Origin: Anaerolineaceae bacterium UBA6107
GTDB lineage: Bacteria > Chloroflexota > Anaerolineae > Anaerolineales > Anaerolineaceae
Reading direction: 5' to 3'
Assembly: GCA_002428455.1 (NCBI GenBank)
Contig: DIWL01000049.1
Location: forward strand, 1,939 to 23,337
DNA length: 21,399 bases
Part shown: positions 1 through 7,993 of the stretch, in pieces
Position numbering within the stretch: position 1 is the first letter of the stretch
How the letters are laid out: each line of letters opens with the position of its first letter
Made by a program: the position numbers and the translations under genes
The notes under the pieces: model-generated
The model's input: only the letters and a program-made list of their open reading frames with translations
What the model was told of the DNA's origin: nothing
The model's database searches: none

Positions 1-153
1 AGCCTGGCGCAGCCCCAGTGCAGCCACCAGGTGACACACACAGGCGGGTTGCTCGCGGATGATGAGCATGATCTGAATGCGAACCGGTTGCCTGAGTTGG
101 TCGAACAAAGCGGCAATCTTTTCCTCGTCCGTTGGTTTTGATCGAGAGGTCAT
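1..153 (-). CDS. ArsR-family HTH transcriptional regulator, N-terminal 51 residues (cut by window edge)
   Basis: The reverse strand is open from an ATG at 153 to the left edge, giving 51 residues. The segment LRQPVRIQIMLIIREQPACV followed by CHLVAALGLRQA matches the start of the winged-helix domain of ArsR/SmtB repressors. The Cys-Val-Cys at residues 38-40 sits where metal-sensing ArsR members carry their CxC ligand pair (ELCVCDL in ArsR itself), so a thiophilic metal or metalloid inducer is possible. The recognition helix and the rest of the protein lie outside the window. The start is supported by a consensus extended -10 box (TGTTATAAT) only 9 nt upstream and by the lack of a Shine-Dalgarno site, which points to an almost leaderless mRNA. 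Family assignment is fairly safe; the inducer is inference. Confidence 0.8.
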   Translation of the reverse strand, partial: MTSRSKPTDEEKIAALFDQLRQPVRIQIMLIIREQPACVCHLVAALGLRQA

Positions 154-162
154 ATTAAGTAG

Positions 163-171
163 ATTATAACA
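163..171 (-). promoter_or_regulatory. Extended -10 promoter element of the arsR-like gene
   Basis: On the minus strand TGTTATAAT (TGn plus consensus TATAAT) ends 9 nt before the ATG at 153. No convincing -35 hexamer is seen 16-18 bp upstream. A start site 6-7 nt downstream of the box would leave a 3-nt leader. Confidence 0.6.
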
Positions 172-305
172 ATAAACAAGGGATACCTATTATGAAGAAA
201 GGGATGGCAATCCGTTCTCTGACCATCATCCTTTCAACAAAGGCCTATATGTCTTTATAATAAACGAGCCAGATACTTGATTCGTTCTCTCCCTTTTTCA
301 AACGT

Positions 306-328
306 AAAACCGCCGGTAAGGCGGTTTT
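306..328 (-). terminator. Hairpin terminator after the ferric reductase gene
   Basis: A perfect 9-bp stem (AAAACCGCC / GGCGGTTTT) with a 5-nt loop lies 46 nt beyond the stop codon of the minus-strand flavocytochrome gene. The run of T falls inside the stem, so the signal is weaker than a classic U-tract terminator and could work in both directions. Confidence 0.6.
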
Positions 329-374
329 GTCGAATAGATCTACTCGTACGATTTCCGTTCAGGGAAGATACAAG

Positions 375-1601
375 CTATCTCAATTTGAACGCTTCATAGG
401 TTAACCTGGCATTCTTGTTGTTTTTTCTGAAATACTCAGCATAACTCTTGATCATCTTTTCTGGACCACACATAAACACGTCTGTGTCGCTGGTTAAGGA
501 ATAACCGTCAAACGTCAGAAAAGGCATGACGGATGTGTCGATGAAATGAACCTGGAAAGATTTGTTTCTCTTTTGATACTCTTCAATAGCTTCCTTATAG
601 ATTCCTGCTTCAGGACCCATGTACGAATAGTACATGTCGATCTGCTGGTCTGGATGGTCTTCCCGCAAGTATGCAATGAAGGGTGTAATGCCAATTCCAC
701 CGGCAACCCAGAGCTGTTTCTTTTTCCCGTGGCTGAAATCCATAAAGCCATACGGACCTTCTATTGCTACCTCGGTATTCAGTTCGAGCGAATCGTAAAG
801 CTGCCTGGTGAAATCCCCTGAAACTTTTGTCGTCAAAAGGATCTTTTTCTCATCGCCGCCCGAAATTGAAAAGGGGTGCGGCGCAGTTTCGAATCCCTTT
901 TGAAAAACTTTGATAAAGATAAATTGCCCTTTTCGATAGTTAATTGGTTTTGTAAGGGTAATTTCCCATTCGAGTACGTTCGAACTCAATTTGGTAACGT
1001 TTGAAACCTTACCCTTATTTTTAAAACTGGTCTTCTGGTAGAAGAAAATGACGTAAACGGCAGACAGGATTCCGATCACTACGGTTAACCATACCCACAC
1101 ACTTAATAATGAGAACTTTAACAGAGAAATATGGCTGGAGAGATTCACATGGAGTAGTGCAATGATGTAAAGGGGGAGCATAACTCTATGGGTAAGCCGC
1201 CATTTTTCATAAGGCAGATTCCTGGCAAACAATGTAATGCCAATCAAAACAACAAGCAGGAACATTGCCAGTCCACCCGTAACAACGCGGATGTTCACCG
1301 CGTCAGACGTCTTGAGTTGATCACTGAGCACGACATGGACAAACAATAATGCAATGGTTCCAAGCCCAATAAACTTGTGGGAGATATACAACTTATCCAG
1401 TCCTGCAAACCATTTTTCGAGTGTTTTATTGCGGGTCGCCAGCAGAAAATTCAGGAAAAAGCCATTGAGGGCCAGTCCTGCAACAATATGACGCGCGCGA
1501 TCAAGGGGATCGGCAAGTTGAGCCTGGGCTGCAAAGAACCAGAGCAGAAAACTGACCAGCGTGGTAATGACGATTAAAAGAATTCCTCTAGTATTCTTCA
1601 T
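375..1601 (-). CDS. Ferric-reductase-like transmembrane flavocytochrome (FAD/NAD(P)H oxidoreductase)
   Basis: The 408-residue protein has an N-terminal membrane part (about residues 5-190, several hydrophobic segments) with His75, His89, His138 and His151 placed as b-type heme ligand candidates. A ferredoxin-reductase-like part follows: KGQF (224-227), the FAD motif HPFSIS (242-247), the nucleotide motif GGIGITPF (301-308) and the CGP motif (378-380). This is the layout of ferric reductase/NADPH oxidase-type enzymes, which pass electrons from NAD(P)H through FAD and heme across the membrane. The acceptor (metal ion, oxygen or other) cannot be read from sequence. The start has an AAAGGAAGG Shine-Dalgarno site 10 nt upstream. 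The gene stands alone, is AT-richer than the genes to its right, and is preceded by a region rich in palindromes. The arsR-like gene follows after a terminator. Confidence 0.85.
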   Translation of the reverse strand: MKNTRGILLIVITTLVSFLLWFFAAQAQLADPLDRARHIVAGLALNGFFLNFLLATRNKTLEKWFAGLDKLYISHKFIGLGTIALLFVHVVLSDQLKTSDAVNIRVVTGGLAMFLLVVLIGITLFARNLPYEKWRLTHRVMLPLYIIALLHVNLSSHISLLKFSLLSVWVWLTVVIGILSAVYVIFFYQKTSFKNKGKVSNVTKLSSNVLEWEITLTKPINYRKGQFIFIKVFQKGFETAPHPFSISGGDEKKILLTTKVSGDFTRQLYDSLELNTEVAIEGPYGFMDFSHGKKKQLWVAGGIGITPFIAYLREDHPDQQIDMYYSYMGPEAGIYKEAIEEYQKRNKSFQVHFIDTSVMPFLTFDGYSLTSDTDVFMCGPEKMIKSYAEYFRKNNKNARLTYEAFKLR

Positions 1602-1766
1602 AATTATTTAACCTTCCTTTTAAAAAATGTGAGGTAGTTACTCTCTTTATACTTTCAATTGAGTCAGAGTCTTATTATAAAGTCATCCCGCGCTTGCTCT
1701 GTACGAACCCTGTAATATCAGCTTCTTATACTATCAATTCTTCAAGAATAACACTATTTCAATCGA

Positions 1767-1791
1767 TTGTCATGCTACCTTGTCATGCTAC
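1767..1791. repeat. Tandem direct repeat, 12 bp x 2
   Basis: TTGTCATGCTAC occurs at 1767-1778 and again at 1780-1791, one base apart, so the period is 13 bp. It overlaps the palindrome CAATCGATTG. It could be a pair of regulator sites upstream of the flavocytochrome gene. Confidence 0.7.
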
Positions 1792-1838
1792 AAAAGTGTT
1801 ATTTTATAACCAAGACTGCAGTATTTATGCTGCCTTTA

Positions 1839-1869
1839 TTATAGGTCAGTCTTTTTTATAGGTCAGTCT
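1839..1869. repeat. Tandem direct repeat, 14 bp x 2
   Basis: TTATAGGTCAGTCT occurs at 1839-1852 and 1856-1869 (period 17 bp). On the minus strand each copy reads AGACTGACCTATAA, so one copy supplies a -35-like CTGACC and the next a TATAAT. Confidence 0.7.
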
Positions 1870-2099
1870 ACACGTTAGCAGTAATGTCAGCCGAATACCC
1901 TTCGTGGATGCATCCTCTTTCCCTCACTGATTTCCCGAATAAATAATTCTCAATCGTGTTTTCCCATTGAATTCAGCTGAAACAGATACACTACTCTGAG
2001 CCGACTTTTCTCCCCCAATATTTCTTTTTGCGTTAAGATTAATGAAAATGAGATGGAGAGTATAACGAAACACAATTGATCAAGGGGTTGGACGTGACC

Positions 2100-2133
2100 C
2101 AAATGACCACCGCTATCGATCTGCGGTCATTTG
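2100..2133. repeat. Imperfect inverted repeat
   Basis: CAAATGACC and GGTCATTTG form the arms, with an inner GC-rich alternative pairing and the palindrome ATCGAT in the loop. No T-run follows on either strand, so a terminator role is not supported. It may belong to the same mobile-element remnant as the 19-bp tandem repeat that follows. Confidence 0.5.
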
Positions 2134-2143
2134 ATAAATTGAT

Positions 2144-2181
2144 GATCAAAAAGTAGACATTCGATCAAAAAGGAGACATTC
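2144..2181. repeat. 19-bp tandem direct repeat (18/19 identical)
   Basis: GATCAAAAAGTAGACATTC (2144-2162) is followed with no gap by GATCAAAAAGGAGACATTC (2163-2181); only one base differs. The second copy supplies the T-run and one arm of the terminator at 2167-2194. Stacked repeats of this kind are known at the ends of some transposons, such as the IS21 family, but no transposase gene is present here. Confidence 0.75.
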
Positions 2182-2194
2182 CATGAATGTCTCC
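2167..2194 (-). terminator. Rho-independent terminator of the 2-oxoacid oxidoreductase operon
   Basis: On the minus strand GGAGACATTC-ATG-GAATGTCTCC forms a perfect 10-bp stem with a 3-nt loop, followed at once by TTTTT (2167-2171). It lies about 25 nt after the stop codon of the gamma-subunit gene. Confidence 0.9.
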
Positions 2195-2219
2195 CAAAGT
2201 TTTAGTCACAGGTTTCAGG

Positions 2220-2768
2220 CTAAGCCGCCTGGTTGGCCTTGAATTTGGCTCCCTCGCGCAGAGCTTCGTAATTCATTGGCAGCAGTTTTTTGTGCCTTTC
2301 AGGCAGGTGCCCGGCCAGCGCTTTCTCAATTGCCTCAATGGGCAACACCGGCAGGTTGGCGAGCAACGCGCCAAGCAGTACCATGTTGGACATCCTCTTA
2401 TCGCCCAGCTTTTCGGCAATCTCGTTCCCCTTTACCACCACAACCCTGATATCCTCGCGATCCACTGCACGATCCACCATGGATTCGTTGACAACCAGCA
2501 AACCGCCCGGCTTGATCAGGGGTTCATATTTGTCCAATGAAGGCCGGTTCATGACGATCGCAGCCTGCGGGTGACTGACCATGGGCGAGCCGATCTCCTC
2601 GTCGGAGATGACCACGGTACAGTTGGCAGTACCGCCGCGCATTTCAGGTCCATAAGAAGGGATCCATGTGACCTCTTTTCCTTCATCCATCGCGGCATAA
2701 GTTAACAATTGCCCGCCGAACAGCACGCCCTGCCCGCCAAAACCAGCAATAATGATCTCTGTCTGCAT
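2220..2768 (-). CDS. 2-oxoacid:ferredoxin oxidoreductase, gamma subunit
   Basis: This 182-residue protein starts MQTEIIIAGFGGQGV; the glycine-rich GFGGQG (9-14) is the hallmark of the gamma (catalytic gamma/delta-type) domain of pyruvate-, 2-oxoglutarate- and 2-oxoisovalerate:ferredoxin oxidoreductases. This domain takes part in CoA binding and product release in the family. Length fits a stand-alone gamma subunit (about 180-190 residues). It is the last of four genes; 12 bp separate it from the beta gene, and a GGAG Shine-Dalgarno site sits 6 nt before the ATG. The terminator follows within 30 nt. Which 2-oxoacid is used is not decided by this subunit. Confidence 0.9.
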   Translation of the reverse strand: MQTEIIIAGFGGQGVLFGGQLLTYAAMDEGKEVTWIPSYGPEMRGGTANCTVVISDEEIGSPMVSHPQAAIVMNRPSLDKYEPLIKPGGLLVVNESMVDRAVDREDIRVVVVKGNEIAEKLGDKRMSNMVLLGALLANLPVLPIEAIEKALAGHLPERHKKLLPMNYEALREGAKFKANQAA

Positions 2769-2780
2769 AATCGTCTCCGC

Positions 2781-3563
2781 CTAGAACCTAAGGTTGGCTA
2801 CCGCGGGATGCACCTTGTAGTCTCCCAGCGGATAATACGGGACCATGTTTTCTGCCATCCAGTGCAGCGACTCCACCGGGTTCAAACCCCAATTGGTCGG
2901 GCAGATCGATAACAGTTCCACCATGGAAAACCCCAAGCCGCGCATTTGCGTCTCGAACGCGGTGCGGATCGCTTTCTTTGCCAGGCGGATATTTTTCGGG
3001 TCATGTAATGAGCGCCTGACCACGTAGGACGCGCCATCCAGGGTCGCAAGCATCTCTGCTGCTTTAACAGGAAAACCCTGAAGCTCAACATCCCGTCCGT
3101 TTGGAGATGAAGTGGTTTTTTGACCCGGAAGCGTAGTGGGGGCCATTTGACCACCGGTCATGCCGTAATTTGTGTTATTCAGAAAGATTACCGTGATATT
3201 CTCACCACGCGCTGCAGCATGCGTGATCTCTCCGGTTCCGATGGAGATCATATCCCCATCGCCCTGGTAAGTAAACACCACATGGTCCGGCAATACGCGT
3301 TTTACCCCGGTGGCCATGGCAGGAGCCCGCCCATGCGGAGCCTGCACAAAGTCCATATCAAAGTAGTTGTAAGCAAAGACAGAACAGCCCACGGATGCAA
3401 CGCCAATGGTCTTTCCCCTTATGCCCATTTCATCGATCACTTCAGCCACCAGGCGGTGTGCTGTGCCGTGAGTACAACCCGGGCAGTAATGGGTACTCGT
3501 GTCAGTGAAAGCCTCCGGTCTTAAGTAAACCATTTCCTCAGTAACATTACCATTCATCACCAT
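2781..3563 (-). CDS. 2-oxoacid:ferredoxin oxidoreductase, beta subunit (thiamine diphosphate binding)
   Basis: The 260-residue protein carries the TPP/Mg motif GDGD (101-104) followed by NN (129-130) and NYGMTGGQ (132-139). CPGC (27-30) and Cys60 are the cysteines that hold the [4Fe-4S] cluster next to the cofactor, together with a further cysteine (C-terminal part, SICPTNWG). HGRA (77-80) is also typical. It forms the catalytic core with the alpha subunit: decarboxylation of a 2-oxoacid, electron transfer to ferredoxin and acyl-CoA formation in the cytoplasm. The start is the first of two close ATGs (MVM); it has AAAGGAG 6 nt upstream, and this site overlaps the stop codon of the alpha gene, so translation is probably coupled. 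Confidence 0.92.
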   Translation of the reverse strand: MVMNGNVTEEMVYLRPEAFTDTSTHYCPGCTHGTAHRLVAEVIDEMGIRGKTIGVASVGCSVFAYNYFDMDFVQAPHGRAPAMATGVKRVLPDHVVFTYQGDGDMISIGTGEITHAAARGENITVIFLNNTNYGMTGGQMAPTTLPGQKTTSSPNGRDVELQGFPVKAAEMLATLDGASYVVRRSLHDPKNIRLAKKAIRTAFETQMRGLGFSMVELLSICPTNWGLNPVESLHWMAENMVPYYPLGDYKVHPAVANLRF

Positions 3564-3574
3564 GGTCAGCTCCT

Positions 3575-4687
3575 TTAAATAACACCCTTAACACGGTCAA
3601 GCCAACGATCACGCGGATGCCCCGCAGTGGGAATATTTCCCGCGGCCATACGTCGAATCTCAGATAGCACTTCGTCCGGCATCAGGAACACCCCGCCCAT
3701 ACGGCCGTAAAACTCAACCGGTACCTGCCCCTGGGTGGCCAACAGCACATCATCCAGCATCATACCGTTGTTCATTTCCACCACCAGCATGCCATCCGCC
3801 TGTTCGGCTGCTTTCGCGTAAACCTGGCGGGGGAAGGGATTGAGCGTGACCGGCCTGATCAGACCAACCGGAATACCTTCCTCCCTTGCGGCACGAACCG
3901 CGGAGAGGGCAACCCGTCCGGCTGAACCGAAACCGGTAACCACCAGTTTGGCATCCTCCATGAAGTACTCTTTTACTCGCACTTCATTCGCCTCAATTTC
4001 CTGCCAGCGCCGCATAACCCTGAAGTTCGTGATCTCCTGGGCAGGCGGGTTAATATTGATCGAGCTTAAATAGCGTCTTTCACGCCCTTCCGCTCCGGTC
4101 ACCGCCCACTCCGGAAAACTGGTTTTGAGCGGTTGCATGGGAGGTAATTCACAGGGTTCCATCATTTGACCGATCGACCCGTCAGAAAGGACGACCACGA
4201 TATTGCGGTATTTTTCAGCCAGGTCAAAAGCGAGAACGGTCAGATCGACTGCCTCCTGTATACTGGCCGGTGCCAGTACTATCGCGCGGTATTCACCATG
4301 TCCCCCGCCGCGGACGATCTGGTTGTAATCTGCCTGTGAGGGTGCAATGTTGCCCAACCCTGGTCCACCACGCATCACATCAACCAGCACAACCGGGAGT
4401 TCGGTTCCCGCGATGTAAGAAATGCCTTCCATCATCAGGCTCACACCCGGACTGGAGGAGGAACTTAAAACGCGTTGACCGGTGCAGGCTGCACCATACA
4501 CCATATTGATTGCAGCCAGTTCGCTTTCCGCCTGCACGAAAACCCGACCAAGTTCAGGCATCCGGTGAGACAAATATTCAAGCAGTTCTGTCTGCGGGGT
4601 GATTGGATACCCAAAATAAGCCGTGATGCCGGCGCGTACTGCAGCTTCGGCTACTGCTTCATTTCCTTTCATTAACTCTTTCGCCAT
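3575..4687 (-). CDS. vorB: 2-oxoacid:ferredoxin oxidoreductase, alpha subunit (VorB-like)
   Basis: The 370-residue protein has YPITP (27-31), the QAESE segment (52-56) with the glutamate that activates thiamine diphosphate, a serine run plus PG (75-81) and RGGPGLGN (106-113). These are the signatures of the alpha subunit (PYR domain and domain II). The wording of the N-terminal half ([30 protein letters not shown]) agrees best with proteins named 3-methyl-2-oxobutanoate dehydrogenase VorB, so branched-chain 2-oxoacids are the first guess. A 2-oxoglutarate enzyme (KorA) has nearly the same layout and cannot be ruled out. AGGAGG lies 5 nt before the ATG and overlaps the delta-gene stop codon. 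Confidence 0.9.
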   Translation of the reverse strand: MAKELMKGNEAVAEAAVRAGITAYFGYPITPQTELLEYLSHRMPELGRVFVQAESELAAINMVYGAACTGQRVLSSSSSPGVSLMMEGISYIAGTELPVVLVDVMRGGPGLGNIAPSQADYNQIVRGGGHGEYRAIVLAPASIQEAVDLTVLAFDLAEKYRNIVVVLSDGSIGQMMEPCELPPMQPLKTSFPEWAVTGAEGRERRYLSSININPPAQEITNFRVMRRWQEIEANEVRVKEYFMEDAKLVVTGFGSAGRVALSAVRAAREEGIPVGLIRPVTLNPFPRQVYAKAAEQADGMLVVEMNNGMMLDDVLLATQGQVPVEFYGRMGGVFLMPDEVLSEIRRMAAGNIPTAGHPRDRWLDRVKGVI

Positions 4688-4696
4688 CGCCGCCTC

Positions 4697-4939
4697 CTAA
4701 TCCTGATCCCGGGTGACACCGGTTTTGATGCGATAAACAGTAATCGCTGCATCAGGGCAGACTACAGCACAAATACCACAACCGGTGCAACCCTCTGCGA
4801 TCAACGCAGCGGGGTGATACCCTTTGACAGTTATATGATCGTGGTCTAAAGCAAGTACATGCTGCGGACAATTAAACACGCACACTTCACAGCCCTTGCA
4901 GTAGTTCTCATTCACAACGATACGACCCTTTGGGGGCAT
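4697..4939 (-). CDS. 2-oxoacid:ferredoxin oxidoreductase, delta subunit (2[4Fe-4S] ferredoxin)
   Basis: This 80-residue ferredoxin has two CxxCxxCxxxCP motifs: Cys14/17/20/24 and Cys51/54/57/61. It passes electrons from the TPP-bound intermediate and the beta-subunit cluster to free ferredoxin. The pattern MPPKGRIVVNENYCKGC, then KGYHPA and PDAAITVYR, is that of the small subunit of VOR/KOR complexes. The ATG at 4939 was chosen over the in-frame ATG at 4975 because AAGGAGG (4944-4950) lies just upstream of it and homologues begin MPxKG. It leads the four-gene operon (delta-alpha-beta-gamma), so the operon promoter should lie between 4950 and 5065, but I could not assign it with confidence. 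Confidence 0.88.
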   Translation of the reverse strand: MPPKGRIVVNENYCKGCEVCVFNCPQHVLALDHDHITVKGYHPAALIAEGCTGCGICAVVCPDAAITVYRIKTGVTRDQD

Positions 4940-5065
4940 TCTTCCTCCTTTTGTCCCGTTTCCGGGGTTGATCACCGATAATGCTTCGCCGGTGGATACC
5001 TATTATCCTCAATAATCACGGTTTTGAAAAGTTCCGCTTTATTTTTTGTGTGCCGCCATCACAAG

Positions 5066-5088
5066 AAAAAACAGGAGCAAGGCTCCTG
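5066..5088 (-). terminator. Rho-independent terminator of the thiolase gene
   Basis: On the minus strand CAGGAGC-CTT-GCTCCTG forms a perfect 7-bp stem followed by TTTTTT (5066-5071), 55 nt past the thiolase stop codon. It separates the thiolase from the downstream oxidoreductase operon. Confidence 0.9.
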
Positions 5089-5143
5089 CTTATTAAACAC
5101 GGAGTATCCCAAGCCATCATGAAGGCGTATTGACTTTTCTGTT

Positions 5144-6364
5144 TCACGCGCCAATCCATTCCACGAAGGTAGCTTCACCCTGACCCACACCAACGCACAA
5201 GGTGGCCAGTCCAAAAAACGGCCGGGTGGTTGCCGCGGCACGGCGTTTCATTTCATATAACAATGTGGTGAGGATTCGCGCACCAGAGCATCCCAACGGA
5301 TGCCCCAGGGCGACAGCACCACCGTTCACATTGGTGATCTCCTCTGAAAGTCCCAGTTCATGCATTACCGCCAGCGCTTGCACAGCGAAAGCTTCGTTCA
5401 ACTCCACAAGACCAATGTCGTTGAGGGTGATACCAGCCCGCTGCAAAGCCTTGCGGGTCGCGGGTACAGGCCCCAGCCCCATCACTCGCGGCTCAACACC
5501 TGCGGCAGCCGAAGAAAGAATACGCGCAAGCGGTTTTAACCCCAAGGAGGCAGCCTTTTCTTCACTCATGACAAGCAACACAGCTGCTCCATCGTTCATG
5601 CCGGATGAATTACCCGCGGTCACAGTACCACCCTGGCGAAAAGCCGGTTTCAATCGGGCGAGAGTCTCCACAGTAGTGTCCCGCCGGGGGCGTTCATCCA
5701 CACTCACCAGCAGCGGATCGCCTTTTTTCTGGGGTATGGAAACTGGAAGGATCTCTTCCGCCAGTTTTCCAGCGTCCATCGCCGCAATCGCCCGCGCGTG
5801 ACTTTGAGCAGCGAAGCGATCCTGTTCTTCACGTGTGATGCCATATTGCTGAGCTATATTTTCAGCGGTCTCGCCCATCGGGTCGGCACCATAAAGTTCA
5901 GCCATGCGGGGATTGGGGAAGCGCCAGCCAAGCGCAGTATCAAAAGCCGTCAGGTTGCCGAAAGGATAAGCACTTTCCGCTTTACCAAGTACATAAGGCG
6001 CCCGGGACATGCTTTCAACACCACCTGCAATGAAGATATCCCCTTCTCCAGCCCGGATGGCATGAAAAGCAGCATTGACAGCGGTTAGACCTGATGCGCA
6101 CAAGCGATTAAAAGTTACAGCGGGTATGCTTACCGGCAGTCCTGCCAACAGCGTTGCCATGCGCGCCACATTGCGGTTATCCTCACCCGCCTGGTTGGCA
6201 CAACCCAGGAATACCTGCTCCACATCCTGCGGGGCCAATCCGTTGCGCTCCACCAGCGCCTTGATCACCAGCGCTGCCAGGTCATCCGGCCGCACCCTGG
6301 CAAGAGATCCCCCCAGCGCACCGATCGGGGTGCGAATTGCATCAACGATCACAACGTTTGTCAT
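5144..6364 (-). CDS. Thiolase (acetyl-CoA C-acyltransferase)
   Basis: The 406-residue protein has all thiolase active-site marks: nucleophile Cys89 in [15 protein letters not shown] (323-326), His355 in [10 protein letters not shown] and Cys390 in CVGVGQG. It therefore should exchange acyl groups between 3-ketoacyl-CoA and CoA. Details such as GWRFPNP with a nearby [12 protein letters not shown], and [12 protein letters not shown], resemble beta-ketoadipyl-CoA thiolases (PcaF/PaaJ), but no ring-degradation genes are nearby, so a general degradative or fatty-acid role is equally likely. The ATG at 6364 was chosen because GGAGG lies 7 nt upstream; the in-frame ATG at 6382 would place that site inside the gene. 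A TGGTAGAAT extended -10 candidate lies at 6397-6405. It is followed by its own terminator, so it is not clearly co-transcribed with the oxidoreductase genes. Confidence 0.92.
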   Translation of the reverse strand: MTNVVIVDAIRTPIGALGGSLARVRPDDLAALVIKALVERNGLAPQDVEQVFLGCANQAGEDNRNVARMATLLAGLPVSIPAVTFNRLCASGLTAVNAAFHAIRAGEGDIFIAGGVESMSRAPYVLGKAESAYPFGNLTAFDTALGWRFPNPRMAELYGADPMGETAENIAQQYGITREEQDRFAAQSHARAIAAMDAGKLAEEILPVSIPQKKGDPLLVSVDERPRRDTTVETLARLKPAFRQGGTVTAGNSSGMNDGAAVLLVMSEEKAASLGLKPLARILSSAAAGVEPRVMGLGPVPATRKALQRAGITLNDIGLVELNEAFAVQALAVMHELGLSEEITNVNGGAVALGHPLGCSGARILTTLLYEMKRRAAATTRPFFGLATLCVGVGQGEATFVEWIGA

Positions 6365-6396
6365 ATGGCTTCCTCCAGGCAATGGTTCTTTCCATC

Positions 6397-6405
6397 ATTC
6401 TACCA
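6397..6405 (-). promoter_or_regulatory. Candidate extended -10 for the thiolase gene
   Basis: On the minus strand TGGTAGAAT (TGn plus TAGAAT) would start transcription about 26 nt before the ATG at 6364, leaving room for the GGAGG site. No good -35 is present. Confidence 0.4.
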
Positions 6406-6468
6406 TCACCTGAAAAACTGCCCCAGTGAAGAGACCGCACGCTCAACCCGAATATTTGTGCTATCCTT

Positions 6469-6474
6469 TATAAT
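6469..6474 (+). promoter_or_regulatory. -10 box of the repeat lipoprotein gene
   Basis: A consensus TATAAT lies 16 nt before the ATG at 6491 and 7 nt before an in-frame GTG at 6482. No good -35 hexamer is visible. The leader would be 0-10 nt, and no Shine-Dalgarno site is present. Confidence 0.5.
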
Positions 6475-6490
6475 AATTCTGGTGCATCGC

Positions 6491-7990
6491 ATGATACCGA
6501 AAAAATCTCTCAATCAGAAATCGTACTTCAAATACCGCTACTTACACATTCTGCTTTGCCTGGCTTTATCGTTTACCTGGCTGAGTGCATGCCAGGCTCC
6601 GGCTGCAGTGGATCCGGCACCCATTGAAGGAACCACCTACGAGATTGCGCCGGTCTTCAGGGAGTTTCACACTGCCCTGGGCGGCGATGAAGTGATTGGT
6701 CCGGCGATCTCACAATTGTTTCTCTACCAGGAACTGGAATGCCAATACACCTTGAACGCCCTGATGTGCCAGAATCCGCTTTTGGGCGGCAGTGAGCGTT
6801 TCATGTTATACCCGCTCGGAAAAGCTTTTGACCTGAAGTTTACAGGGACGGAAATAAACGGGGATCCTGCTGCTCGCGTAGTTAACGGGATCACCGTTTT
6901 TGAAGACTTCGTGCCCTTATTCGACCAGCTTTCCGGTGAGCAATACGCCGGGAAACCCATCACCGGTGTGAATATCAATTACAAACAACAGCGCATTGAA
7001 CAGTATTTTGAAAACGTCGGCTTTTACAGAATGATGAATGACCCGGCAGGAGAAGCAAGGCTGCTCGCTTACGGCGCGTTTGCCTGTGATCAGAAGTGCA
7101 GTTATCCTCCCCATGTCGAAGCCATGTTGTCCGATCCTGCCGAAACGATCATTGATCAACCTTTTAAAACGCTGCTTGACGAAATGGAAATTGGTTCCGC
7201 TTTCGGTGTACCGCTCACCCAGCCATACATTGCAGCAGATGGCGCGCTCGAACAGGTTTACTCGAACGTCGTGATCTACAGTCCCGCTGAAAAGCCGGAC
7301 AAAATACGTCTACGCGCGATCACCAGTGAACTTGGCATCGAGATTGAAAAACCCATTCCACAAAGTCACAAGCGGGACGAAACGATTGTTTTTTATGCGA
7401 TCAAAAATGGCAAGGGTCACCATGTTCCGGTCAAGGTGGATAAATTCATCACCAACCACGGCGGGCGAAAACTTTCCGGCGATCCGATCTCCGAGCCCGC
7501 AGAAATCGAACCTGGAATAATCCAGCAGTGCTTCGCCAATTATTGCCTGCAATATGAACCTGAAGCCGAGAAAGGTGAGCAGGTGCGCCTGGTAACCCTT
7601 GGGTTGCAGTACCTGGAGTTGATCGAATCCTCGATCGCCCAAGTCAACCCGAGCGAGATCTCGGATGATACAGTATCCTTGATTCTTTCAGAAAAATATG
7701 AAAAGTTACCGGTTAAAGAAAAGCAGCGCATTCACTTGCAGTTGCTCCTGAAAGAGGACCAGCGTCCATTAAGCGGCATTGAATCCACCCTAGACATCAG
7801 GTTGCCGGATGGCACACACTACACAGCCGGGATTGGAGCGACCGATAAGTATGGCCGCGCAAAAATTGAGGTGCCTGTATTGAAAGGGATCAGGAATGGT
7901 CAGCTTGTGATCTACACGGTATGCCTGATCACCGGTTCATCAACACCGGTCTGCGCGGAAGGAAGTTACCTGGTCTGGAACGCTGACTGA
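6491..7990 (+). CDS. Lipoprotein with four divergent ~60-residue repeats and a C-terminal Ig-like domain
   Basis: The protein (499 residues from this start) begins with a basic stretch, a hydrophobic segment (18-30) and the lipobox LSAC, so Cys34 is the likely lipid-anchored residue. I do not recognise a named family. Four repeat units start at about residues 56, 140, 225 and 319. They share Phe-x3-hydrophobic, GG or similar, G-x-P-[IL]-[ST], then Q-x-[FY]-x-N and an aromatic residue, ending in R-L before the next unit. This resembles LGFP-type surface repeats, though loosely. Residues 411-499 look like an Ig-like beta domain (LPDG, then DKYGRAKI). The frame stays open upstream to 6365, but that would remove the signal peptide from the N-terminus. 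It converges with the LysM lipoprotein gene with 3 bp between stop codons. Confidence 0.8.
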   Translation: MIPKKSLNQKSYFKYRYLHILLCLALSFTWLSACQAPAAVDPAPIEGTTYEIAPVFREFHTALGGDEVIGPAISQLFLYQELECQYTLNALMCQNPLLGGSERFMLYPLGKAFDLKFTGTEINGDPAARVVNGITVFEDFVPLFDQLSGEQYAGKPITGVNINYKQQRIEQYFENVGFYRMMNDPAGEARLLAYGAFACDQKCSYPPHVEAMLSDPAETIIDQPFKTLLDEMEIGSAFGVPLTQPYIAADGALEQVYSNVVIYSPAEKPDKIRLRAITSELGIEIEKPIPQSHKRDETIVFYAIKNGKGHHVPVKVDKFITNHGGRKLSGDPISEPAEIEPGIIQQCFANYCLQYEPEAEKGEQVRLVTLGLQYLELIESSIAQVNPSEISDDTVSLILSEKYEKLPVKEKQRIHLQLLLKEDQRPLSGIESTLDIRLPDGTHYTAGIGATDKYGRAKIEVPVLKGIRNGQLVIYTVCLITGSSTPVCAEGSYLVWNAD

Positions 7991-7993
7991 TCA

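Larger units (their letters stand above)
1602..2166. other. Long AT-rich intergenic region with palindromes and tandem repeats
   Basis: No credible gene is seen. The part near the flavocytochrome gene holds perfect short palindromes at 1737-1749 (ATTCTT-C-AAGAAT), 1760-1769 (CAATCGATTG) and 1798-1810 (GTTAT-TTT-ATAAC). It also holds two tandem pairs: TTGTCATGCTAC (1767-1778, 1780-1791) and TTATAGGTCAGTCT (1839-1852, 1856-1869). Read on the minus strand, the second pair places a CTGACC hexamer 17 bp before TATAAT (1838-1843), a possible distal promoter for the flavocytochrome gene with a leader of about 230 nt. An imperfect inverted repeat lies at 2100-2133. From 1870 to 2099 I see nothing recognisable. 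Confidence 0.6.

Noticed and set aside
1767..1869. Short tandem repeats as a CRISPR array
   Set aside because: Only two copies of each unit, no spacer of normal length and no cas genes.
181..5006. The 13-mer GGATACCTATTAT shared by the upstream regions of the arsR-like gene (181-193) and the 2-oxoacid operon (4994-5006)
   Set aside because: Several chance 13-mer repeats are expected in a window of this size, and the two copies lie at different distances from their genes.
5202..5801. Long open frame on the plus strand opposite the thiolase gene
   Set aside because: It is antisense to a strongly conserved gene, has no recognisable motif and no start signal.
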